Below are positions 17,216 through 25,214 of a stretch of DNA of 64,000 bases, in pieces (the stretch's first letter is position 1; each line of letters begins with the position of its first letter). Both the position numbers and the translations under genes were made by a program. Origin of the DNA: Streptacidiphilus albus JL83. Lineage in GTDB: Bacteria > Actinomycetota > Actinomycetes > Streptomycetales > Streptomycetaceae. A model generated the notes under the pieces. The model worked only from the letters and a program-made list of their open reading frames with translations. It was not told the DNA's origin and made no database searches. The stretch lies in assembly GCF_000744705.1 (NCBI RefSeq), contig NZ_JQML01000001.1:7698017-7762016 (forward strand). Reading direction: 5' to 3'.

Positions 17216-17640
17216 TCAGCCGGCCGACAGGATCTCCACGCCGCGTGCCGTGAGCTGGGTGAGGACCGGGTCGCGCGGGTCGGCGTCGGTGATCAGTCCG
17301 CTGATGTCCTCCCAGGGCAGGACCCGGAACCGCGAGGCGGTGCCGATCTTCTCGGAGGAGGCGAGGACGTAGGTGTCGGCCGCGCGTGCGGCCAGGGCGC
17401 GCTTCATCGCCGCCTCCTCGGCGTCTGCGGTGGTCAGCCCCGCTTCGGGGTGCACGCCGGTGACGCCGAGCAGGCAGAGGTCGGCGGAGATGTTCTGCGC
17501 CGCCTCGACCGCGGCGGCGCCGCAGGCGACCGCCGAGTGCTTGAAGATCCGGCCCCCGAGCAGGAAGAGCTCCGCCTGCGCCCGGCATCGGCCGCACGCA
17601 GCTCCATCAGCCTGCCGCCGATCCCCGCCATGTCGCCCAT
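17216..17640 (-). pseudogene. Truncated, frameshifted DeoR-family regulator remnant
   Basis: The last 130 codons encode the sugar-phosphate sensor half of a DeoR regulator (AELFLLGGRIFKHSAV, LCLLGVTGVHPEAGLTTADAEEAAMKRAL, TYVLASSEKIGTASRFRV). The N-terminal winged helix is absent. The segment before it (MGDMAGIGGRLMELRAADAG, from ATG 17640) is in another frame and joins in sense if one C is added at the run 17581-17583. The gene is thus both 5'-deleted and frameshifted. Its end is intact and followed by a terminator. Confidence 0.65.
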
Positions 17641-17850
17641 GGCCCGAATCCTATGAGCTCCCTCGGGACCGCTGCCGGCCTGAGCTTGGCACCGCCGACC
17701 CCGCAGGGCCGGACGCCCCCTCGACAGCCCCGGGTGATTCCAGTTGCCTGGCGAAGAGGAAACGGGAAACACCGGGATTCAGCTTGTCCGCTCAGCACGG
17801 GCCGTCGCACTCTGGTCTGCGGCGGGGCCGGGCTGCTCGGCGCAACGGAG

Positions 17851-19170
17851 ATGGAGACTCAAGTGCAGCAGCAGCCGCATGAGTTGGGACGTGAGCTGCG
17901 GAGGCTGCGACTTGCCGCCGGCCTCACGCTGGAGCAGCTCGCTGCCGTCGTCCACTACAGCAAGGGCCAGCTGAGCAAGGTCGAGCGAGGCATCAAGACC
18001 CCCAGCCGTGAGCTGGGCCGTCTCTGCGACGCCGCTCTCGGCACCAACGGGGAGCTGTCCGCCCTGCTGCCCAAGCAGCCACCGGTGAAGTCCGAGGTGG
18101 CGGCGAGTCCCGAGGAGGAGGTGTGGTCGATGCAGTTGTCGCCGGAAGGATCGAGCTGGTTCCGCCCGGTCGGCCGGAGGGAGGTGGTGGCAGCCGGGGT
18201 CGGTTCGGCCCTGGGGCTGAGCCTCGGCATGTCACGCTCGCCCACCAGCGGCGAGGCGGCAGCCGTGCTGGAGGCGTCGGCGGCGATGTTCGCCCACTAC
18301 CGCAGTCTCGGTCAGTCGGTCGGTCCCGCCCTACTGCTGCCGACGCTCATCGCGCAGACCCACACCCTGCGCGAGCTGGCCGCCTCTGCGGAGCCCCGGA
18401 CCCGTCAGGGGCTGTTGCGTCTCGGCTCCCGCTATGCGGAGTACATCGGCTGGCTGGTGCAGGAGACGGGCAACGAGGAGGCTGCGCTCTGGTGGACCCA
18501 ACGGGCCGTCAGCATGGCCGAGGGCGGGGGAGACCACGATCTGGCGGCCTACGCACTGGTGCGTCGTGCGCTGGTGACGCTCTACCGCGAGGACGCCGAG
18601 CAGACCGTCGCCCTCGCCCAGCAGGCACAGAGCAGCGGACTGCCCCCGCGCATCCGTGGCCTGGCCGCCCAGCGCGAGGCCCAGGGGCATGCCATCGCCG
18701 GCGACTACGACGCCAGCATGCGCTGCCTGGACCGGGCCGGATCGCTCCTCGCTCGCGAGACGCCTGCGGAGAGCGGGCCTCTGCTGGGAACGACCCACCT
18801 GCCCGACCCGGTGGCGATGATCCGGGGTTGGTGCCTGCACGATCTCGGGCGGTCGGGCGCGGCCGCCCGGACCATGGACGAGCAACTCGACCAGGTGTCG
18901 CCGCTCGCGCTGCGCACCCAGGCCCGCTACGGCGTGCGCCGAGCCCTCGCCCATGCGACAGCCGGCGAGATCGACCACGCCTGCGCACTGACCCGTGCCC
19001 TCCTCGCCGCGCTGACCACGGTCGACTCCGCGACCATCACCGCAGACCTCCACAAGCTGGCACGCGTGCTCACCCGGCATTCCCGGAACGCCTCGGTGCG
19101 GGAGCTGATGCCCGACCTGGGCATGTCCCTGCACCTCGGCACACCATCGAGAGGACCCTCCCATGACTGA
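17851..19170 (+). CDS. XRE-family regulator with TPR-like C-terminal domain, first gene of TIR/NTPase operon
   Basis: A 439-residue protein starting at ATG 17851. An N-terminal helix-turn-helix (ELRRLRLAAGLTLEQLAAVVHYSKGQLSKVERGIKTPS) is followed by a linker and a short hydrophobic stretch (AAGVGSALGLSLGM). About 250 helical residues with TPR-like spacing follow (ALWWTQRAVSMAEGGGDHDLAAYALVRRALVTLY). A longer in-frame extension to ATG 17653 is open but low complexity. It overlaps the TIR gene by 8 bases, so regulator and effector are translated together. The layout resembles actinomycete sensor-regulators that hold an effector gene under autoregulation; this is inference. Confidence 0.85.
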   Translation: METQVQQQPHELGRELRRLRLAAGLTLEQLAAVVHYSKGQLSKVERGIKTPSRELGRLCDAALGTNGELSALLPKQPPVKSEVAASPEEEVWSMQLSPEGSSWFRPVGRREVVAAGVGSALGLSLGMSRSPTSGEAAAVLEASAAMFAHYRSLGQSVGPALLLPTLIAQTHTLRELAASAEPRTRQGLLRLGSRYAEYIGWLVQETGNEEAALWWTQRAVSMAEGGGDHDLAAYALVRRALVTLYREDAEQTVALAQQAQSSGLPPRIRGLAAQREAQGHAIAGDYDASMRCLDRAGSLLARETPAESGPLLGTTHLPDPVAMIRGWCLHDLGRSGAAARTMDEQLDQVSPLALRTQARYGVRRALAHATAGEIDHACALTRALLAALTTVDSATITADLHKLARVLTRHSRNASVRELMPDLGMSLHLGTPSRGPSHD

Positions 19171-19978
19171 TGTCTTCATCAACTACCGCACCGGCGACGG
19201 GGACAAGACCGCGGCGCTGATCGAGCAGGCGTTGTCCCAGCGCTTCGGCAGTGAAAGGATCTTCCGTGCCTCCAAGTCCATCCCGCCCGGTGCCGCCTTC
19301 CCGCAGGAGCTGATCGGAAATCTGCGGCGCAGCGCCGTCCTGCTGGCCGTGATCGGAGAGCGCTGGGCCGAGTCCGCCAAGCTGAAGGAAGAGGACGACT
19401 GGGTCCGTCGCGAGATCGTGCAGGCCCTCGACTGGGGAATCACCGTGTTGCCGGTCCTTGAGGGACGAAGGACGGACCGTCTGCGCGCCGCCGATCTGCC
19501 CGCGCAGCTGACCCCGCTCGTCGAGGTGCAGTCCCTGCGGCTGGATCTGCACAACGCGGACGCCGACCTGCAGCGCATCGGCGACGCGATCGCCGACCTG
19601 GTGCCCGCGCTCAAGAGCGCCGACCGGGCCGCTCCCCGACCTGACGAGCCCGGCAGCACCCACAACACCGCGCGCGAGGTCCACGGAACCATCGCCCAGA
19701 CCCGGGACCTCACCGGTGATGTGGGAACCGTCATCAAGGACATCCAGGGGCCGGTCCACGCCGGTTCGGGAGACATCAACCAGACGCACTTCGGCGGCGA
19801 CCAGAACAATGTCGCCGGGGACCAGAACCGCTTCGCCGGCGACCAGAACCGGATTTCCGGCGACCAGAACCGGTTCTCCGGGGACGGCACCACGTATGTC
19901 GCCGGTGACAACCGCGGTGGGGTCAGGAACCGGAACCGCTCCGGAGGTTCGCGCCGTCGCGAGGACGAGGACCGGTGA
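19163..19978 (+). CDS. TIR-domain protein with glycine-rich repeat tail
   Basis: A 271-residue protein. Residues 1-about 145 form a TIR domain: strand A is VFINYRTGDGD, the BB-loop region is IFRASKSIPPG, and the helix with the NADase glutamate is DDWVRREIVQAL, with Glu84 at the catalytic position. TIR domains are NAD+ cleaving or signal-making effectors, or adaptors. The C-terminal half holds the degenerate repeat VHGTIAQTRDLTGDVG, the motif VHAGSGD (198-204), four 7-residue GDQN repeats (211-239) and an Arg-rich end. The tail resembles glycine/asparagine repeats in actinobacterial conflict proteins. It is coupled by 8-base and 4-base overlaps to its neighbours. Confidence 0.85.
   Translation: MTDVFINYRTGDGDKTAALIEQALSQRFGSERIFRASKSIPPGAAFPQELIGNLRRSAVLLAVIGERWAESAKLKEEDDWVRREIVQALDWGITVLPVLEGRRTDRLRAADLPAQLTPLVEVQSLRLDLHNADADLQRIGDAIADLVPALKSADRAAPRPDEPGSTHNTAREVHGTIAQTRDLTGDVGTVIKDIQGPVHAGSGDINQTHFGGDQNNVAGDQNRFAGDQNRISGDQNRFSGDGTTYVAGDNRGGVRNRNRSGGSRRREDEDR
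19795..19880 (+). repeat. 21-bp coding tandem repeat
   Basis: Four copies of a 21-base unit built on GGCGACCAGAAC encode the heptads GGDQNNV, AGDQNRF, AGDQNRI and SGDQNRF in the TIR protein tail. The period keeps frame, so repeat number could vary among strains. Confidence 0.85.
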
Positions 19979-21954
19979 GCGAGTCCTACATCTCGGACGT
20001 CTCCGGTACCCGCGGCAGTGTGCACGCGGGAAGCGGCGATCAGACCAACAACATCAACAACAACTACTACTACCCCGCGGACCTGGTGAACGACGCGCGC
20101 GGATGGAGCCCACGCCGGGTCGCGGAGGAGGACCTGGACTGGCTGTACCAGCGCTTCGTCCATCCCACCGGATTCGCCCAGGCCCGTGACGAGTTGGACC
20201 GCGAGGGCACGGTCCTGCTGGACGGACCGCCGGGCAGCGGGAGGACCTCCGCGGCGCGGATGCTGCTCCACGAACTGCGTGATGGGGCCGGAGCCTTCCA
20301 CGACGTGGCGCCGGAGGACGAGGAGCGGAAGCGGGCCCGCAGCCTCAACTCGACAGATGTCGGCGACCGGGACCGCCTACTGCTCGACTTCTCCAACAGC
20401 GGCGAGCAGTTCTGGGCCGACATCCAGCGGGAACTGCCGGAGTTCCGGGCGACCGTACGGGAGCGCGGGGCCCATCTGGTAGTGGTGCTGCCGACCAGCA
20501 CCCTGGTGCCCACCGCGCAGGAGCTGGCCCGGCACCGGGTGATGATCGCGCCCCCGCAGCAGTCGCGAGTACTGCGGACGTACCTGCGAAACGCCGGCCT
20601 CTCTCCGGAGACGACCGGTGAGACGCCCGCCGTGCTCGCCGACTTCCTGGGCCGGAAACGCCCGATCCGGGAACTCGCCCTGCTTGCCGATCTCATCTTC
20701 CGCGCCAGTACCGCCCACAACGGGGCGGACGACTTCGCCCGTTGGTGCGAGCTCGCCTGCGGAGCGGTGGAGGACCGGGCACAAGAGGTCGCCCGGCTGG
20801 TGACCAGGCTGCGCAAGGGGCCGCCGCGGGCGCTGCTGCTCGTCACCGCGATGCTGCACGAGGCCCACGCCGACGCCGTCCATCGCGGGACCGACGCGCT
20901 GCTGAGGGCGGTCGGTGGTCCGCCGGACGAGCGACCGCTGCTGGAGCGGGCCGATCTCGCGCAGCGCCTGGCGCGGATCGGGGCGGCACCGGGCCCGGAC
21001 AGTCGGGTCTGCTTCACCGAACTCGGCTACGACTCCGCGATCCGCAGCCATTTCTGGAGGTACTTGCCCGAAGTGCGAAGGCCGTTGGGGGCTTGGGTCG
21101 CCGACGCGATCGGCATGCCCGAACTGGGCGCGAAGGACCGTGATGCGCTCGTCCAGCGCTTCTCCGACCAATGCCTGAGCACCTCTGGCCAGGGCCAGCT
21201 GGCGGAGGTGGTGCGACGATGGGCGGCGGCTGCCGGGCGGGAGCAGCTCCGGGCCGCTACGAAAGCGCTGGAGTGCGGCCTTCAGCACGAGGAGCAGGGC
21301 GGATCCTTCCGTCAGCTCATCTACGACTGGTCGCGCGAGAGCCTGACCCCCGGGTTGACCAGCGTCCTGGTCGGCGTGTGCGCCGAAGTGATGGCGGTGC
21401 GATACCCGGGTCAGGCACTGGTCCGCCTGCACCATCTGGCGCGGCGCCAGCGCGACGGCACGAGCGCACGCGAGGCGCTGCTCGAACTCGCGGCCCCGGA
21501 CCAACGTTTGCGCCGACTGATGCTGGCCCGGCTCGTGCCGACCTCCGCCTGGGCGGAACGCTACTGGAGGACGGACACGGACCTGTTCCTCGCGCTGGCC
21601 GATCCGGACCCGCTGACCACACCCGGTCTCGTCGCAAGGGCGTTGATTGCCGAGGCGACGGTACGCGGAGACCTGGTCCGCTGCTGGAGCGCCGTCTTCG
21701 AAACCCGGGCGCACCAGGACTGGACCCCGCAGGTCCGCCGCTGGCTCGGGGCCGCGGTCGAGGACGAGCGGTACGGCGATCTGCTGCTGAGCACGCTGGT
21801 CGAGGGCTGCGGAGTCCACGGCCGGCACCTGGCCCGCCTGTACGTGGTCACCCGCGACTGGGTCCGTGGCCCGGAGAACGACCCGAGGCGCGGCGTCGTG
21901 GCCGAGCGCCTCCGGCGGAAGATCGATGCCGCCCAGGGCTACCGCGTTGCCTGA
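19975..21954 (+). CDS. P-loop NTPase (STAND-like) of the TIR operon
   Basis: A 659-residue protein from GTG 19975, overlapping the TIR stop by 4 bases. The N-terminus carries VHAGSGD (16-22), the same motif as in the TIR tail, then an Asn/Tyr-rich stretch (NNINNNYYY). The nucleotide-binding motif is GPPGSGRTSAARMLL (84-98). Arg replaces the usual Walker A lysine. RLLLDFS near residue 120 could be the Walker B strand, and VVVLPTSTLVPT follows as a sensor-like strand. About 400 helical residues follow without a clear repeat. The layout of sensor tail, ATPase and helical C-terminus fits STAND-type switch ATPases; exact family uncertain. Confidence 0.75.
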   Translation: MSESYISDVSGTRGSVHAGSGDQTNNINNNYYYPADLVNDARGWSPRRVAEEDLDWLYQRFVHPTGFAQARDELDREGTVLLDGPPGSGRTSAARMLLHELRDGAGAFHDVAPEDEERKRARSLNSTDVGDRDRLLLDFSNSGEQFWADIQRELPEFRATVRERGAHLVVVLPTSTLVPTAQELARHRVMIAPPQQSRVLRTYLRNAGLSPETTGETPAVLADFLGRKRPIRELALLADLIFRASTAHNGADDFARWCELACGAVEDRAQEVARLVTRLRKGPPRALLLVTAMLHEAHADAVHRGTDALLRAVGGPPDERPLLERADLAQRLARIGAAPGPDSRVCFTELGYDSAIRSHFWRYLPEVRRPLGAWVADAIGMPELGAKDRDALVQRFSDQCLSTSGQGQLAEVVRRWAAAAGREQLRAATKALECGLQHEEQGGSFRQLIYDWSRESLTPGLTSVLVGVCAEVMAVRYPGQALVRLHHLARRQRDGTSAREALLELAAPDQRLRRLMLARLVPTSAWAERYWRTDTDLFLALADPDPLTTPGLVARALIAEATVRGDLVRCWSAVFETRAHQDWTPQVRRWLGAAVEDERYGDLLLSTLVEGCGVHGRHLARLYVVTRDWVRGPENDPRRGVVAERLRRKIDAAQGYRVA

Positions 21955-22004
21955 CACCCGGATTCGCATCCACCCCGGAATTCCCCTGTGGAGGAGCCAC
22001 CGCC

Positions 22005-23099
22005 ATGACCTCCGGCCATAAGACCGTGACCGTCTTCCTCACCATCATCTGCGGACTGCTGCTCGCCGTCGTCGATCTGATCGCCCACTGGCCGAGCTGG
22101 ACCTGGGCCGCCGTCGCCGTCCTCGTCGTTGGCGCCCCGCCGCTGGTGGCCAGGGTCGCCACCGGCCGCCGTGCCAATCCGGTCCCGCTCGACCTGCTGC
22201 CGCACCTGCCGGTGGCGCCGGTGGAACGGCGGGACCAGCGGGTCAGTCAGGTGGTACTGCCGAGCTGCTGGGAGGACTACGACTTCCGCTTCAGCGCCAC
22301 CGTGCGGTGGTGTCCCAGCGGCAAATCGGTCGATAGACCGATCCTCAACCCGGCCGGGCTCGCCGTCGAGGCGATCATGGCCCGGGCCTGCGCCATCACC
22401 GGCAAGCGGGAGCCCACCAGATCCTCGCTGGTCCAGCACGAGCTGAACGGCCTGCTGGGCCGGATGGAGCGGGACGAGACCGGCTTCCTCCACGTCATGG
22501 CCGAAGGGGTGACCCTGACCCTGGCGGAGCACGACCAGGAGCGGTTGGACAAGCTCTCCGCCGTCCGCAAGGACAAGGCGGTGTGGGAGCACGAGAGGAA
22601 GTACGAACAGAGTCGGCGCGAGTACCTGGGCGAGGACGTCCTCAAGGACACCGGGAGCGCCGTGGTCTGGTGGTTGGCCAAGAACGACGACCACATCGAG
22701 AAGACGGTGGGCGATCTCGGTCTGCTCGCCCAGCTCTCCTCGGCGGCTCAGAACGAGCAGGTGCCGGAGCGCTTCCACCACCTCGTGCCGATGCCGCCGC
22801 CGGCCCACCCGGCGCCGGAGCAGCCGGAGTTCCCGGAGGTGCACGAGACCGCACCCGCGCCGCCGCCTCCGACCGGTGCCGATCTGATCGCGGCCTTCCT
22901 GGCGACGGAGGGCATCGCCGACGACGACCCGGAACGTGCCCTGCTCGTCGGACGCATGGCCGATGCCGTCGCCGCCTGCGGCAGGCTGGAGACAGCGGAT
23001 GAGCTCCGACGCCGCTTCGACGCCCCGGACACCCCGGACACCCCGCTCGACGGGGACGTCGGTCCGGACCAGGACCCGCCGGAGTGGGAGGACGGCTGA
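22005..23099 (+). CDS. Two-helix membrane protein of the TIR operon, function unknown
   Basis: A 364-residue protein from ATG 22005 after GGAGGAGCC, 50 bases behind the NTPase gene. Two transmembrane helices (about 9-26 and 31-48) are followed by a soluble region. This has a beta-rich start (YDFRFSATVRW), a charged helical coiled-coil-like segment (about residues 175-215, EHERKYEQSRREYL) and a Pro-rich linker. A short helical end (ADLIAAFLATEGI...RLETADELRRRF) is followed by an acidic tail. I do not recognise the family. Its place suggests a membrane anchor or pore partner for the TIR/NTPase pair. Confidence 0.8.
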   Translation: MTSGHKTVTVFLTIICGLLLAVVDLIAHWPSWTWAAVAVLVVGAPPLVARVATGRRANPVPLDLLPHLPVAPVERRDQRVSQVVLPSCWEDYDFRFSATVRWCPSGKSVDRPILNPAGLAVEAIMARACAITGKREPTRSSLVQHELNGLLGRMERDETGFLHVMAEGVTLTLAEHDQERLDKLSAVRKDKAVWEHERKYEQSRREYLGEDVLKDTGSAVVWWLAKNDDHIEKTVGDLGLLAQLSSAAQNEQVPERFHHLVPMPPPAHPAPEQPEFPEVHETAPAPPPPTGADLIAAFLATEGIADDDPERALLVGRMADAVAACGRLETADELRRRFDAPDTPDTPLDGDVGPDQDPPEWEDG

Positions 23100-23193
23100 C
23101 CTCCCCGCGCCGGGTGCAGCCACGCTCGCTCGAAGGCAACCGCACCCGGAAACCGGTTTGACGCCGTTGGCGGTCGATGGTCGCATGATGCGC

Positions 23194-24093
23194 ATGAGCG
23201 CAGTTCAGATGCATGCCGGTATGCACCCGATCGACGACGGCCTGGTGCGACGGTTGATCGCCGACCAGTTCCCCCGGTGGGCGGGGCTGGCGGTGGAGCG
23301 GTGGCCCTCGGGGGGCACGGTCAATGCCATGTACCGACTGGGCGACGACCTGGTGGTCCGGTTGCCGCTGGTGCGGGGCGGCGGCGAGGACGTGTCGAGG
23401 GAGCGGGAGTGGCTTCCCCGTCTCGCCCCCCTCCTGCCGACGCGCATCCCCGAGGTGCTCGGTGCGGGGCAGCCGGGCCGGGGGTATCCGTGGCCCTGGT
23501 CGGTGTACCGGTGGCTGCCGGGCGGGCATCCAGCCGAGGGGGCTCCGGGCACGTCCGTGCCGCTGGCCGAGGACCTGGCTGCGTTCGTGGCGGCGATGCG
23601 CGGGATCGCCTTGCCGGCCGGGCCGGTGGCGCACCGGGGCGGGCCGGTGGCGTCGCTCGACGCGGAGACCCGGGCGGCGATCGAGGAGTTGCGCGGGATT
23701 CCCGAGGAAGCCGTCGACTGCGCCGCCGCGACCGCTGTGTGGGAGGAGACGCTGCGGGCCCCGGGCTGGGACGGGCAGCCGGTGTGGCTGCATGCCGATC
23801 TGATGCCGGGCAACCTGCTGGTCGACGGCGGGAGGCTGGTGTCGGTGATCGACTTCGGGTGCGCCGGTACCGGGGATCCCGCCTGTGACCTGTTCCCGGC
23901 CTGGAACTTGTTGTCGACCGAGGGCCGGGACGTCTTCCGTGCGGCGCTGGAGGTGGACGATGCCACCTGGATCCGGGGTCGCGGCCGGACCCTCTCGCAG
24001 GCGCTGATCGCGCTGCCGTACTACCGCAGGACGAACCCGGCGATGGCGCACAACGCCCGCCACGTGATCCGGACGGTGCTCGGCGGGAACTGA
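23194..24093 (+). CDS. Aminoglycoside phosphotransferase (APH) family protein
   Basis: About 299 residues with the kinase-like APH fold. The P-loop-like start is WPSGGTVNAMYRLGDDLVVRLP, the catalytic loop WLHADLMPGNLLVDGGRLVSVIDFG, and the end YYRRTNPAMAHNARHVI. Such proteins phosphorylate small molecules and are often labelled streptomycin or hygromycin kinases, but substrates of chromosomal copies are rarely known. Start is ambiguous: ATGs at 23185, 23188, 23194, 23209 and 23221 all lack a good ribosome site, so the transcript may be leaderless. The direction and gap separate it from the TIR operon. Confidence 0.85.
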   Translation: MSAVQMHAGMHPIDDGLVRRLIADQFPRWAGLAVERWPSGGTVNAMYRLGDDLVVRLPLVRGGGEDVSREREWLPRLAPLLPTRIPEVLGAGQPGRGYPWPWSVYRWLPGGHPAEGAPGTSVPLAEDLAAFVAAMRGIALPAGPVAHRGGPVASLDAETRAAIEELRGIPEEAVDCAAATAVWEETLRAPGWDGQPVWLHADLMPGNLLVDGGRLVSVIDFGCAGTGDPACDLFPAWNLLSTEGRDVFRAALEVDDATWIRGRGRTLSQALIALPYYRRTNPAMAHNARHVIRTVLGGN

Positions 24094-24196
24094 GGCCTGG
24101 TCGGATGCCGGGAGCGGGTGTCCCGTGACGGCGTCACGGGCCGACGGCGCCTCCGGTCCGACCCGCCGCCGCCGGCGGCGGACCGCTGGCGCGCCG

Positions 24197-24223
24197 GGCC
24201 CGCCCGGCGTGGCCGGGCGGGCC
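24197..24223. terminator. GC-rich hairpin between convergent genes
   Basis: A perfect 12-bp stem (24197-24208 with 24212-24223) has a 3-base loop. It lies between the phosphotransferase gene and the oppositely oriented small-peptide gene, 6 bases from the stop of the latter. Confidence 0.7.
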
Positions 24224-24228
24224 AAGGC

Positions 24229-24321
24229 CTAGGCCAGGTACAGGGACAGGTACGAGACGACCAGCGAGGCGGTCACCGATCCCACGATCGCGCCGTCGAC
24301 GAGCAGCGAACCAGCCGACAT
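24229..24321 (-). CDS. 30-residue hydrophobic peptide
   Basis: The minus strand encodes MSAGSLLVDGAIV followed by GSVTASLVVSYLSLYLA, 30 residues, from ATG 24321 with GGAGGG 8 bases upstream. Residues 5-30 could form one membrane helix. The gene lies 27 bases behind the 139-residue gene at 24349 and is followed directly by a terminator, so it looks like the last gene of a two-gene transcript. I do not recognise a family; a small membrane partner or toxin-like peptide is possible. Confidence 0.5.
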   Translation of the reverse strand: MSAGSLLVDGAIVGSVTASLVVSYLSLYLA

Positions 24322-24348
24322 GCGCACCCTCCGGAATCGACCCGCAGC

Positions 24349-24768
24349 CTACAGCTCGGCGGCGGCCGCATGCCGTCCGTGCCACCAGGCCGAGGAGGTC
24401 GGCCTGGGCGCGGCACCGGAGTTGGGGACGGGGACGGACCTGAGCAGTTCCCCCGCGCGGCCGCGGATGTCGATGCGGATCGGCAGCGAGCGGCCCCGCA
24501 CGCTGGTCCCGCTGGTCCCGACCGGGTGCACCTGCCCGAGTACCCCGCTCACGGCGGTGACCAGCGCGGCGGCCAGCGCGTCCTCGGTGATCTGCCTGGT
24601 GTCGTCCCTGAGCCAGTGCAGGACGAGCACCCACTCGCCGTTCCGGGTGCCGGTGCGCGGCTGGGTCGGCTCCGCGCTGAGCCCGAGCTCGGCGAGGGCC
24701 TCGATCAGCGACTCCACGTCCTGGCCGTCGAGGTGCTGGAAGTTCTCTTCGATGAGCAGCGCTGTCAT
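24349..24768 (-). CDS. Hypothetical protein, 139 residues
   Basis: A soluble alpha/beta protein from ATG 24768, preceded by GGTAGGAACC. The segments DVESLIEALAELGLSAEP, EWVLVLHWLRDDTRQITEDALAAALVTAVSGVLGQ and LPIRIDIRGRAGELLRSVPV suggest helix-strand-helix-strand order. This is loosely like the small effector-associated constant components of actinobacterial conflict systems. That resemblance is weak and by eye only. It forms a unit with the 30-residue peptide. Confidence 0.6.
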   Translation of the reverse strand: MTALLIEENFQHLDGQDVESLIEALAELGLSAEPTQPRTGTRNGEWVLVLHWLRDDTRQITEDALAAALVTAVSGVLGQVHPVGTSGTSVRGRSLPIRIDIRGRAGELLRSVPVPNSGAAPRPTSSAWWHGRHAAAAEL

Positions 24769-25214
24769 GGTTCCTACCCCCGTGTGCTAGTGGGACGGTC
24801 CGCAGGTGGCACCTGGCCACCAGGCTTCCCCGGTGACCAATCTGCGGCCCTGATGACCTTGACGATCATTCAACACGCTTGGGTTCCGGGGCTCGCCGCC
24901 TTGACGCACTCTGTACGCGCGCGGCGCGTGAACCGGCTGTCGACGCAGCTCGCACAGCCGCCTCTGAGCAGGCTCACAGCTGGGTATATGTCGTTCTGTG
25001 ACTGATCATCTCCACCGCCGGGGTCCGGTACCATGCGTCCCTCCGAGGGCTCCTTCGCCCTGGAGCCAAGTGTCCTTGATTTCAAGTCAGGAGAAGACGG
25101 ACCACCGCAGCCGGCGGCGCCGTCCACGACCGGTCCGCCACAGGATCGCCGGAGAGTGCGGGACCAGGACATCGGTTGGGCCTGCAAGCCGACTGGTTGA
25201 CGGGGGTATGGAGA
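24769..25214. other. 446-base divergent intergenic region
   Basis: Between the minus-strand hypothetical gene and the plus-strand SARP regulator. It contains two TTGAC-type hexamers (24860 and 24901 areas) and an AT-richer TATATG near 24986 that could be a -10 box for the regulator. I see no gene, RNA or convincing repeat. Confidence 0.45.

Noticed and set aside
17653..17850. N-terminal extension of the XRE regulator to ATG 17653
   Set aside because: The added 66 residues are low complexity, and the conserved helix-turn-helix begins after ATG 17851.
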